From assembly GCA_910585765.1 (NCBI GenBank), contig CAJUES010000024.1, positions 1 through 51,179 on the forward strand: a stretch of 51,179 nucleotides of DNA, in the 5' to 3' direction. Below, one piece after another: positions 23,114-30,839 of the stretch. Source of the DNA: an uncultured Lachnospiraceae bacterium. GTDB taxonomy: Bacteria; Bacillota; Clostridia; Lachnospirales; Lachnospiraceae. The notes under the pieces were generated by a model. That model did not search any database. It was not told the DNA's origin and was given only the letters and a program-made list of their open reading frames with translations. How positions within the stretch are numbered: the first letter of the stretch is position 1; every line of letters starts with the position of its first letter. A program made the position numbers and the translations under genes.

Positions 23114-23187
23114 CATGAAGCGAAGGCGCTACGGGAGATACTCCCTTAGCGCCTTTTTTCATGCACAGGGGAGATACACTTCCCCTG
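23114..23187 (+). promoter_or_regulatory. leader with terminator hairpin ahead of the ammonium transporter
   Basis: The hairpin pairs AAGGCGCTA (23123-23131) with TAGCGCCTT (23147-23155), with inner GGGAG-ATA-CTCCC and a T-run to 23159. An outer CATGAA/TTCATG pair (23114-23119, 23158-23163) extends it. A second hairpin, CAGGGGA/TCCCCTG (23166-23187), repeats the apical sequence GGGAGATAC found in the first. Since a promoter lies upstream, this is either transcription attenuation of the transporter gene or a terminator for the upstream pair with a promoter beside it. Confidence 0.65.
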
Positions 23188-23227
23188 CTCGATTCTGATT
23201 GGGAAGCTGGAAAAGGAGGAGATTATT

Positions 23228-25024
23228 ATGACAGAGTTACAGGGATTGCTGGAGGCCGTAAACGGTGAGATTTACGGTGTATGGTTTTTGATCGGCGCCG
23301 CGCTGGTATTTTGGATGCAGGCGGGGTTTGCCATGGTCGAGGCGGGATTCACCAGGGCAAAGAATACGGGAAACATCATCATGAAAAACCTGATGGACTT
23401 CTGCATCGGCACATGCACTTTCATTTTGGTTGGTTTTGGCCTGCTGCTCGGCGAGGATCTGCTGGGATTGATCGGAAAACCAGGTTTTGATATTTTTACG
23501 GACTATGCGGATTTTGACTGGTCAAACTTCGTATTCAACCTGGTGTTCTGTGCGACGACGGCGACGATCGTTTCCGGAGCCATGGCGGAGAGAACGAAGT
23601 TTCTCTCGTACTGCGTATATTCGGGTGTGATCTCGGCGCTGATCTATCCGATCGAAGCGCATTGGATCTGGGGTGGCGGCTGGCTCGCACAGATGGGATT
23701 TCACGATTTTGCGGGTTCCTGCGCGATACATATGGTGGGCGGCATCAGTGCACTGATCGGTGCAAAGATACTTGGTCCCCGCATCGGAAAGTTTACAAAG
23801 GATAAGCAGGGAAATGTCACGAGAGTCAATGCGTTTCCCGGCCATAACCTCACGATCGGGGCACTCGGCGTATTTATCCTGTGGCTTGGCTGGTACGGAT
23901 TTAACGGTGCGGCTGCGACAAGTCTGCCGGAGCTTGGCTCTATATTTGTGACGACAACGATTGCGCCGGCGATCGCGACAGTCGTCTGCATGGTCTTTAC
24001 ATGGATCAGGTATGGCAAGCCGGATGTGTCCATGTGCCTCAATGCCTCTCTTGCCGGTCTCGTGGCGATCACTGCAGGATGTGATGTGACGGATGCCTTT
24101 GGTGCGATTGTGATCGGAGCTGTAGCCGGACTTCTGGTGGTATTTGGCGTGTGGCTGCTCGATCACAGGCTGCACATTGACGATCCGGTCGGCGCGGTGG
24201 CGGTTCACTGCATGAATGGTATTTGGGGAACGGTTGCCGTCGGATTTTTTGCGACGGACACAGCACCCGCATTTGCAAGGGGATATGGCGATGGTGTGGC
24301 ATTTGGTGCAAACCAGATCTGCGGGACAGGACTTTTCTACGGCGGCGGATTCAGATTGCTGGGAGTGCAGCTGGCAGGCATGTTCAGTGTGATCGCGTGG
24401 ACGGTGGTCACGATCACGATTACATTTCTGGTGATCAGAGCAGTTTTTGGTCTTCGCGTCAGCGAGGAGGAGGAGATCATCGGTCTTGATGCCACGGAGC
24501 ATGGTCTGCCGTCCGCGTATGCAGGATTTTCCATGATGGACATCTCGAACAGCATGATCATGGAGGAGAACGAAAACACGCAGCTTGGATCTGATGTCTA
24601 TGAGGAGGCGACCGAGGTACAGAAAAACGCGGCGGTCAAGGTTGCCCAGGTTCCGGTTTCCTCGGCATCCGGTATCTACAAGGTCGTCATTATCGCGAAG
24701 CTGTCGAGGTATGACGTGCTCCGCAAGGCGATGAACGATATCGGCGTGACGGGGATGACAGTGACGCAGGTCATGGGATGCGGGATCCAGAGGGGAGCGG
24801 GCGAGAAGTACCGCGGTGCGGAGATCGACGCGACATTGCTCCCGAAAGTCAAGGTTGAAGTGGTGGTATCCGCGATACCTGTCGAGAAGGTGATCGAGTC
24901 GGCGAAGAAGGTGCTCTATACCGGACATATCGGCGATGGCAAGATCTTTGTGTACAATGTGGATAAAGTGGTCAAGATCCGCACAGGTGAGGAGGACATC
25001 GCCGCACTCGCGGATGTTGAATAG
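23228..25024 (+). CDS. ammonium transporter fused to a PII signalling domain (Amt-GlnK)
   Basis: A 598-residue membrane protein. Residues ~10-440 are an Amt/MEP channel with about 11 membrane helices and the twin His of the pore, His168 in GSCAIHMVGG and His327 in AVHCMNGIWG. After a ~45-residue linker, residues ~485-590 are a complete PII protein: VVIIAKLSRYDVLRKAMND, T-loop around Tyr528 (GEKYRGAEI), VEVVVSAIPVEKVIE and HIGDGKIFVYNVDKVVKIRT. PII normally blocks Amt by inserting its T-loop into the channel exit, depending on 2-oxoglutarate and ATP/ADP; here the two are covalently linked. AAAGGAGGAG precedes the ATG. Amt-PII fusions are known but uncommon. Confidence 0.95.
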   Translation: MTELQGLLEAVNGEIYGVWFLIGAALVFWMQAGFAMVEAGFTRAKNTGNIIMKNLMDFCIGTCTFILVGFGLLLGEDLLGLIGKPGFDIFTDYADFDWSNFVFNLVFCATTATIVSGAMAERTKFLSYCVYSGVISALIYPIEAHWIWGGGWLAQMGFHDFAGSCAIHMVGGISALIGAKILGPRIGKFTKDKQGNVTRVNAFPGHNLTIGALGVFILWLGWYGFNGAAATSLPELGSIFVTTTIAPAIATVVCMVFTWIRYGKPDVSMCLNASLAGLVAITAGCDVTDAFGAIVIGAVAGLLVVFGVWLLDHRLHIDDPVGAVAVHCMNGIWGTVAVGFFATDTAPAFARGYGDGVAFGANQICGTGLFYGGGFRLLGVQLAGMFSVIAWTVVTITITFLVIRAVFGLRVSEEEEIIGLDATEHGLPSAYAGFSMMDISNSMIMEENENTQLGSDVYEEATEVQKNAAVKVAQVPVSSASGIYKVVIIAKLSRYDVLRKAMNDIGVTGMTVTQVMGCGIQRGAGEKYRGAEIDATLLPKVKVEVVVSAIPVEKVIESAKKVLYTGHIGDGKIFVYNVDKVVKIRTGEEDIAALADVE

Positions 25025-25085
25025 CGGCAAATGCGCCGGGCAAACGTCAGTCTTGCCGGCATGTATTCGCGCAGGGATGCGCATA

Positions 25086-25117
25086 AAAGAACCCGAAGAA
25101 TATTCTCCGGGTTCTTT
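25086..25117. terminator. bidirectional intrinsic terminator
   Basis: AAAGAACCCG (25086-25095) pairs with CGGGTTCTTT (25108-25117) around the palindrome AGAATATTCT. It separates the convergent transporter and HD-GYP genes and has T's at both ends. Confidence 0.85.
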
Positions 25118-25134
25118 CTGATAGACCGCCTGTA

Positions 25135-26271
25135 TCAAATAATGGTCTCGATGGAGATGTTCTTCTGGCTTGAGAGCTGCAGCATGCTCTGGTAATAGGA
25201 TTTCTGCAGATCGATGATCTCGTTGTTCTCCGTGCGAACGACCGGCCTGGAGTAATTGTCGGGGTTGATGAAGATCACATTGCCCTCCATGCCGTTGCTG
25301 AGCGTGACCCTGTGATTGAGATAAGCGTTTGACACATTCTCGAGGAACGTGAGGATAAACTTGATCTCGTACTTCTGGATGCCGTCATCCTCGAAGTACT
25401 TTATGACCGAGAAAGGGCACATTGCCGCGCGGTACACCCGCTCGCTCGTCATGGCGTCAAAGATATCCGCGATCGTGACGATCTTGGAGAACCTGTCGAT
25501 GTCATCGCCCTTCAAACCGTATGGATAGCCGCTGCCGTCGCATTTTTCATGGTGCATCAGCGCGGCATTTTTGACGGGCTCGGGGATGCTGCTGTAGCGT
25601 CCCAGCAGATGGAATCCCTCGGTAGTATGCGTCTTTATGATCTCAAATTCATCGGGTGTCAGTTTGCCGGGCTTTCGCAGGATCCCGGCAGGGAGCATGA
25701 ATTTCCCGACATCATGGAACAGCCCGCAGGCGGTAGCCATCATCTGGTCCGTCTCGGAGAAGTGGAGCCAGCGCGAAAGGATATTGCAGATCAGCGCGAC
25801 ATTGATGCAGTGGTTGCACACGGAATCTTCGGTATTGTGCATGTTCAGGAGCATGTCAAAGACACTGACCTCCTGCCTGTCCTGGTACAGCAGAGCCATG
25901 GTTTCCTTCAGCAGCTCGTTTGTGCGGAAAGGCTCGTTGCGGTGCAGCGATTTCATGAGGTTTGCCTCGTAGTGCTCCGCGCACCGCACATAGCCCTGAT
26001 AAAAGCGCTGGAACTGTGCGTTTCCTGCCGGAGCCTCCGCCGCGGTGGAGGCATCCTGCGTCAGGACTGCCGGGCCTGTCATCGGCGTGGACAGATCCAC
26101 GATAAAATCGTCCTCTATGTATGCATAATATATGGAATATCCTTCCAAACGTGATATAATATTTTCTGTGAGTATGATGCCCTTTGGAACGATCGTCACA
26201 TGATCGTAAGAAACGATCTCCGCGGCTGTTATCATACCGGGTGTCAGTGCAGCGATGGGAATTTGTCTCAT
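25135..26271 (-). CDS. HD-GYP domain protein, probable cyclic-di-GMP phosphodiesterase
   Basis: A 378-residue cytoplasmic protein. Residues ~1-60 (PIAALTPGMITAAEIVSYD, IVPKGIILTENIISRL) form the small N-terminal domain common before HD-GYP modules. The HD-GYP domain spans ~140-300: HCINVALICNILSRWLHF, LFHDVGKFMLP, MHHEKCDGSGYPYGL and DIFDAMTSERVYR. The HHExxDGxGYPxG motif matches active phosphodiesterases. The start at 26271 is the first ATG giving this N-terminus; the open frame continues upstream without support. The divergent NUDIX gene starts 94 bases away, so promoters are back to back. Confidence 0.9.
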   Translation of the reverse strand: MRQIPIAALTPGMITAAEIVSYDHVTIVPKGIILTENIISRLEGYSIYYAYIEDDFIVDLSTPMTGPAVLTQDASTAAEAPAGNAQFQRFYQGYVRCAEHYEANLMKSLHRNEPFRTNELLKETMALLYQDRQEVSVFDMLLNMHNTEDSVCNHCINVALICNILSRWLHFSETDQMMATACGLFHDVGKFMLPAGILRKPGKLTPDEFEIIKTHTTEGFHLLGRYSSIPEPVKNAALMHHEKCDGSGYPYGLKGDDIDRFSKIVTIADIFDAMTSERVYRAAMCPFSVIKYFEDDGIQKYEIKFILTFLENVSNAYLNHRVTLSNGMEGNVIFINPDNYSRPVVRTENNEIIDLQKSYYQSMLQLSSQKNISIETII

Positions 26272-26364
26272 AAAGCGCTCTCTTTCTGGAATACAGTGAT
26301 TTGAATATTCTATTTTTATTCTAGCGGGTTTCGAAAAAAATGTCAAATAAAAGGAGGTAACTAT

Positions 26365-26976
26365 ATGAAAAAGTACACCAATATCCACAAATTGTCCGAT
26401 AATAAGTTCCTGAATCTGTTTCATCTGGATGCGCTGACGGACAGCGGGCGTCCGTTCGACTACTTCTTCGTCTCGAGGAGGAAGGCGGACAATATCAAGC
26501 TTCTGACCGGGGACAGCGCGGCGGAGGGTGTCGTCATCTATCCCGTTCTCAGGGAGGATCCGGAGAAGATCGTGCTGATCCGGCAGTACCGCTATCCCCT
26601 GGGGGATCACCTGTACGAACTTCCGGCCGGCCTGATCGACGAGGGGGAGACGCCCGACGCGGCCGCGGTGCGGGAGATGAAGGAGGAGACAGGGCTTTCC
26701 TTTGAGGTGTATGCAGGCGGTGACGGGGCGTACCGCAGACCGTTTTTTATGGGGGCAGGATTTACCGACGAGAGCTGCAACGCAGTCTTTGGCTATGCCA
26801 GCGGCACAGTCAGCCGCGACGCGCTCGAGGACACCGAGTCCATACAGGTACTGACTGCGGATAAAAGGGAGGTGCGGCGCATCTTAAGGGAAGAGAAAGT
26901 CTCGATCAGGGCGGCGTATCTGCTCATGAATTTCCTGCACGCGGACAGGGAGGCGCCGTTTGCTTTTTTGCAGTGA
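26365..26976 (+). CDS. NUDIX hydrolase, ADP-ribose pyrophosphatase-like
   Basis: A 203-residue NUDIX protein. The NUDIX box runs from GLIDEGETPDAAAVREMKEE into TG, fitting Gx5Ex7REUxEExGU. The preceding VLIRQYRYPLGDHLYELPAG is typical of ADP-ribose pyrophosphatases, which split ADP-ribose into AMP and ribose-5-phosphate. The downstream FFMGAGFTDE loop also fits, with possible use on other nucleoside diphosphates. AAAGGAGG stands before the ATG. It is divergent from the HD-GYP gene and followed by a long non-coding stretch. Confidence 0.9.
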   Translation: MKKYTNIHKLSDNKFLNLFHLDALTDSGRPFDYFFVSRRKADNIKLLTGDSAAEGVVIYPVLREDPEKIVLIRQYRYPLGDHLYELPAGLIDEGETPDAAAVREMKEETGLSFEVYAGGDGAYRRPFFMGAGFTDESCNAVFGYASGTVSRDALEDTESIQVLTADKREVRRILREEKVSIRAAYLLMNFLHADREAPFAFLQ

Positions 26977-27326
26977 TAAAAATACCTGGTTAAAATAATA
27001 CCCGATATTGCAAATGGGCTGTCGGGCGCGCGGAAAAAGGGTATGTGTGCACGGAATGTCGAAATTTGTCAAAATGAAGGGAACGATGAAAGCTGCGGGC
27101 ATGCGCTTTTGGAAAGAAATGTATTTCCGGGCGCTGATGCGGTGAAGGAAAAGATTCACTTTGGACAGGCTGCGGAAGCGGGCAGAAATATATAAATATC
27201 TGGCGTTATGAATTAAATATCCTGTGCGGTGTGCTACACATCACGAAGAGCTTTGAATTGTATATGAAATGTTGATATATTTTATATTTAATTAAAGTTT
27301 ATGTGTTCATTTCGAAAAAAGTGTGG
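26977..27326. other. non-coding region after the NUDIX gene
   Basis: About 350 bases with no gene I can support. The first half has mixed GC content and looks like eroded coding or spacer sequence; the second half is AT-rich. No clear terminator for the NUDIX gene was found. Confidence 0.45.
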
Positions 27327-27460
27327 TATGATAATACAAGAGTATCAAAAATGATGAAGGAAAGATTCCTTGAGTTTAGACCGGCTTTTGCCGGTACGAC
27401 AAGAAGTAACCGTTATGGAATTGATTTTTCATAGCGGTTTTTATGCGCAGTCCCGCGCAT
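27324..27460 (+). promoter_or_regulatory. structured leader or small RNA upstream of a lacI-type gene
   Basis: An extended -10 (TGG, then TATGAT at 27327-27332) precedes three hairpins: AAGGAA-AGA-TTCCTT (27357-27371), ACCGGC-TTTT-GCCGGT (27380-27395) and AACCGTTATG with CATAGCGGTT (27408-27439) followed by T's to 27442. A further ATGCGC/GCGCAT hairpin with a T-run lies at 27443-27471. The terminator before the gene suggests either attenuation of the regulator or a separate RNA of about 105 bases. I do not recognise a known riboswitch class. Confidence 0.5.
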
Positions 27461-27504
27461 GAGAAATTTTTTAAGGGGATAGGCAGAAGGAAGAGGGGGA
27501 ACGA

Positions 27505-28518
27505 ATGAAGAAGGTAACGATACAGGATATTGCAGCTGAGATGGGGCTTAGCCGCAATACTGTGGCAAAGGCACTGAACGGAGGTCTTGTCTCTCCGCAG
27601 ACAAGACATGCAGTCGTGCAGAAGGCGTGGCAGATGGGGTACGCCAAACTGGATGAGAATCTTGTGGAGGAGGTCAAATCGACATACCGAAGGGCAAACA
27701 CAGGAACAATACTGGTGTTATTTAATCATATGCAGTCCACGTTCTGGACGAGAGCGCTCGCCGGCATCAGCAGCGCGGTGAACGATGAGGGATACCGCAT
27801 GCAGCTCCATGTGGTGGACGACAAGGATAAGGACGGTGAGGCGACAGGCAGGCTGATCGCGGACGACGTGAAAGGGATTATCTTCCTGAGTGTATTTCCG
27901 GCAAAGTTTGTCAAGGGGATCGGGCGCAAGAAACTTCCGGTCACATTTTTCAACAGTCCCGTCAACGCGCAGGAGTATATCAGGATCGGGGATGTCATCA
28001 ATGTGGAGGGATTTTATTCCATGAACGCACTGACGGACTACGTGATCAGGCAGAAGGGATGCACAAAGTTCGCATACATAGGATTCGCGGAGGGATCGCG
28101 CATGATACAGGCGAGGTATCTGGGATTTCTGAATGCGTGCAGCCAGAATCACGTCCAGCTGGATGACCGTCTCCAGTACACCTGTCCGGCGAACAGTGTC
28201 GGTTACAGCTATGCCATGGTTGAGGAGGTTGTCAAGAACATGCCCTACATACCGGAGGCGATCGTCTGCGAGGACGACGACGTGGCAAAACATGTGTCGC
28301 TCGCACTGCTGCAGCGCGATCCGCATGCCGTGAAGCGCGTGGTGATCACGGGCTTCAACAATACCCTGGAGACGGATTTCTTCAAGAAGGATATCCTCAC
28401 GGTGGAAGTGCGCATCGAGGAGATGGGCAGGCGCCTTGTGAAATCGGTGATCGACAAGGTGAAATGCCCGACGATGGATGCGGCTTTCACGACGATCGCG
28501 ACATATCCGAAGATCTAA
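27505..28518 (+). CDS. LacI-family transcriptional regulator
   Basis: A 337-residue regulator. The N-terminal HTH is VTIQDIAAEMGLSRNTVAKA with the hinge-like LNGGLVSPQTRHAV. The periplasmic-binding-protein-like effector domain covers residues ~70-330 (TGTILVLFNHMQSTFWTRAL onward). The hinge and helix are slightly divergent from sugar-type LacI proteins (SRNTVAKA rather than STVSRV). No catabolic gene is adjacent, so its targets and ligand are unknown; it may act on the leader upstream or on distant genes. Its stop codon lies in the target duplication of a MITE-like element. Confidence 0.9.
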   Translation: MKKVTIQDIAAEMGLSRNTVAKALNGGLVSPQTRHAVVQKAWQMGYAKLDENLVEEVKSTYRRANTGTILVLFNHMQSTFWTRALAGISSAVNDEGYRMQLHVVDDKDKDGEATGRLIADDVKGIIFLSVFPAKFVKGIGRKKLPVTFFNSPVNAQEYIRIGDVINVEGFYSMNALTDYVIRQKGCTKFAYIGFAEGSRMIQARYLGFLNACSQNHVQLDDRLQYTCPANSVGYSYAMVEEVVKNMPYIPEAIVCEDDDVAKHVSLALLQRDPHAVKRVVITGFNNTLETDFFKKDILTVEVRIEEMGRRLVKSVIDKVKCPTMDAAFTTIATYPKI

Positions 28519-28666
28519 GTTGCTGTTCACGCCCAACTAATTCCGACACAATTTTATGTAGTGAAGGCGTAAACAGCAGCCCATTTGCACACAAAATGCT
28601 AAAGTGCAGGCATTTTGACGCACGCTTTTCACTACTTTTATTGACGAGTGAACAGTAACGATCTAA
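28512..28666. mobile_element. MITE-like element 2 with 7-bp target duplication
   Basis: The 141-bp element (28519-28659) is flanked by GATCTAA (28512-28518 and 28660-28666). Terminal inverted repeats are GTTGCTGTTCAC and GTGAACAGTAAC, 11 of 12 matching. Nested inverted repeats GTAGTGAA/TTCACTAC (28558-28565, 28628-28635) and CAAAATGC/GCATTTTG (28592-28599, 28610-28617) allow one long cruciform. No protein is encoded. The ends resemble those of the 140-bp element at 19110, but the interiors do not align by eye. Confidence 0.7.
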
Positions 28667-28697
28667 ATTTATTTTACCTGAATTTTCATAATATCCG

Positions 28698-28726
28698 ATG
28701 ACAATATGCAAAATACGTGATATAAT
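28698..28726 (+). promoter_or_regulatory. promoter of the degV-type gene
   Basis: ATGACA (28698-28703), 17-base spacer, TATAAT (28721-28726), giving a leader of about 55 bases. Confidence 0.65.
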
Positions 28727-28787
28727 TTCGATAGCCGTTTAACGTAGTAATGAAAACGATGATTTTATGAAAAGTGAGGTTTTACCT

Positions 28788-29693
28788 ATGGATTACAGAA
28801 TAGTGTCTGACGGCTCCTGTGACCTGCCGCCGGAGCTCTGCAGAGAGAAGGGAGTGACGGTAGTCCCCTTCTATGTCTCCTTTGACAGTGAGCATTATAT
28901 GCGGGAGATCGCGGATATGCCGATCCGGAAATTTTACGAGCAGATGGTGGCGGATCCGACGACGTTCCCGAAGTCTTCCATGCCCTCGGTGCAGGATTAT
29001 GTTGACGTGTTCGAGCCGATCGTGAAGGAGGGGAATGCGGTCATCTGCATCTGCATCACGACGAAGTTCAGCGGCTCCTTCCAGTCGGCGATGAACGCGA
29101 AGGAGATGGTTCTCGAGAGCTGTCCGGATGCGAGGATCACTGTCATGGATTCCACGATAGATACTGTCCTGCAGGGACTCTTTGTACTCGAGGCTGTCCG
29201 GATGCGGGAGGCGGGGGTTGCGTACGAAAAGGCGGTCGAGGCGTTAGAGTCGATCAAGGGCACGGGACGGATCTTCTTTACCGTCGGGAATATAGATTAT
29301 CTCAAGCACGGCGGGCGCATCGGCAAACTTGCGGGGCTTGCAGGATCCGTGTTGGGCATCAAGCCGCTGATAACGCTGAAGGAGGGAGAGATCTTTCCCT
29401 CGGGCGTGTCGAGAAGCCGGAAGAAATCGCTTGAAAAAGTGTACGAGCTTCTGTGGCAGTATCTCCAGGAGGTCAACGCGTCGTCCGGCGAGTACAGCAT
29501 CTGTGTGGGTTACGGCTATGACATCGCGGAGGCGGAGGCGTTTCGGAAGGGAGCGGTCAGCTTTCTGAATGAAAAGGGGTACGCGGTCGCGGATGCGGAT
29601 CTGCAGAAATACCAGATCGGTGCGACGATCAGCGTTCACACAGGACCGTACCCGCTGGGGTTCGGCGTGCTCAGGAAGAGCCCGGTCAGTTGA
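28788..29693 (+). CDS. DegV-family fatty-acid-binding protein
   Basis: A 301-residue DegV protein. The family fold binds a fatty acid; in several Firmicutes such proteins (FakB) present exogenous fatty acids to the kinase FakA. Visible features are IVSDGSCDLPPELCREKGVT at the start, SMPSVQDY, the TKFSGSFQSA loop with the lipid carboxylate-binding Thr/Ser, DSTIDTVLQG and YLKHGGRIGK. The start at 28788 is preferred because GAGG lies 8-9 bases upstream and the family begins with this segment; 28767 has no ribosome binding site. No fakA is nearby. The epimerase-like gene follows after 50 bases and may share the transcript. Confidence 0.9.
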   Translation: MDYRIVSDGSCDLPPELCREKGVTVVPFYVSFDSEHYMREIADMPIRKFYEQMVADPTTFPKSSMPSVQDYVDVFEPIVKEGNAVICICITTKFSGSFQSAMNAKEMVLESCPDARITVMDSTIDTVLQGLFVLEAVRMREAGVAYEKAVEALESIKGTGRIFFTVGNIDYLKHGGRIGKLAGLAGSVLGIKPLITLKEGEIFPSGVSRSRKKSLEKVYELLWQYLQEVNASSGEYSICVGYGYDIAEAEAFRKGAVSFLNEKGYAVADADLQKYQIGATISVHTGPYPLGFGVLRKSPVS

Positions 29694-29743
29694 GCCGGGC
29701 AAGGATCGGGTGAGAGAGAAGCAGAGGAAGGAGAAAAGGACAG

Positions 29744-30625
29744 ATGGCAGTATACAGTCTTGAAAATGCACAGATCAGCATCTGCGTGGACACATCCGGC
29801 GCAGAGCTCAGATCACTGAAAAATACCGCGACCGGCACGGAATACATGTGGGATGCGAAGCCGGAGTACTGGAAGAGGACTTCGCCGGTGCTGTTTCCGA
29901 TCGTGGGAACTTTAAATAACGGCAGTTATCGATATGGCGGAAGCGTGTATGCGATGTCGCAGCACGGGTTTGCGAGGGATATGGAGTTCGAGCTGCGGGA
30001 GCAGACGGCAGATGCGATGCGGTTCGTGCTGCGGGCGACGGAGGAGACAAAGGCGAGATATCCTTTTGATTTCGAGCTGGAGCTTGGCTACAGGCTTGAC
30101 GGAAACGATCTGGTCGTATCGTGGAAAGTGACAAACCGCGACAGCAAAGAGATGTATTTCAGCATCGGCGGCCATCCGGCATTTTTGTGCCCGGTCGGCG
30201 GCAGAGGTGCGCAGACGGATTACCAATTGGCGTTTGACGCGGATGATACAATAACATCCGGTATTATAGGTGCTGACGGTACACTTTCAGCGCGCACGAA
30301 AACGTATGCGCTGACGGACGGAAAGATGGATATCACGGCGGATCTGTTTGACGAGGACGCGCTGATCATCGAGCATGACCAGGCGCACAGGGTGTCGCTG
30401 TGCGACCCGGATGGGGAGCCTTATCTCACCGTTCGATTTGACGCACCGCTCTTTGGCGTGTGGTCTCCCGCAAAGAAGAACGCGCCGTTCATATGCATCG
30501 AGCCGTGGTACGGCAGGTGTGACCGGGAGACATTCGAGGGGGATCTGTCCGAGCGCGAGTACGGCAATGCGCTTGCACCGTCGGAGACATTTTATGCAGA
30601 ATATACGGTGACTATCGAGCGGTAG
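29744..30625 (+). CDS. aldose 1-epimerase-family protein
   Basis: A 293-residue galactose-mutarotase-like beta-sandwich protein that would interconvert sugar anomers. It resembles the LacX/YeaD-type subgroup rather than classical GalM. Conserved blocks are MWDAKPEYWKRTSPVLFPIV, MSQHGFARD (His), SIGGHPAFLCPV (His) and CIEPWYGRCD with the catalytic Glu near the end. AAGGAG precedes the ATG. It lies between DegV and the GH36 gene but is cut off from the latter by a terminator. The sugar substrate is not clear; a link to galactose or mannose use is possible by location. Confidence 0.85.
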   Translation: MAVYSLENAQISICVDTSGAELRSLKNTATGTEYMWDAKPEYWKRTSPVLFPIVGTLNNGSYRYGGSVYAMSQHGFARDMEFELREQTADAMRFVLRATEETKARYPFDFELELGYRLDGNDLVVSWKVTNRDSKEMYFSIGGHPAFLCPVGGRGAQTDYQLAFDADDTITSGIIGADGTLSARTKTYALTDGKMDITADLFDEDALIIEHDQAHRVSLCDPDGEPYLTVRFDAPLFGVWSPAKKNAPFICIEPWYGRCDRETFEGDLSEREYGNALAPSETFYAEYTVTIER

Positions 30626-30638
30626 CCTGACGATCACG

Positions 30639-30670
30639 AGTGCGCAGTCCAGATGGGGTGCGCACTTTTT
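30639..30670 (+). terminator. intrinsic terminator
   Basis: AGTGCGCA (30639-30646) pairs with TGCGCACT (30659-30666), followed by T's to 30670. It ends the DegV/epimerase transcript before the mannan locus begins. Confidence 0.8.
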
Positions 30671-30736
30671 GTGCACACGGGCACCCCGGGGAAATATTTA
30701 AAAATATAAAAAACAAACTAAAATTACTTAAAAAAA

Positions 30737-30765
30737 TTGATTAATCACGAAAAAGATGGTATGTT
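30737..30765 (+). promoter_or_regulatory. promoter and possible operator of the GH36 gene
   Basis: TTGATT (30737-30742), 17-base spacer, TATGTT (30760-30765). The perfect palindrome TGATTAATCA (30738-30747) covers the -35 box and could be a repressor site. Confidence 0.55.
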
Positions 30766-30839
30766 AGATATGTAGCGATACGATGCGAAAAAAGACTTGA
30801 CCGCTTAAAACGAGACAGCGCAGGGAAGGGAGAACAAAA

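Noticed and set aside
28751..28764. Possible CcpA cre site (TGAAAACG half) between the degV promoter and start codon
   Set aside because: Only the left half matches; the right half (ATGATT) departs too far from the consensus.
29681..29701. Hairpin GCCCGG/CCGGGC at the end of the degV-type gene as a terminator
   Set aside because: Only 6 bp, stop codon in the loop and no T-run; the next gene seems to be cotranscribed.
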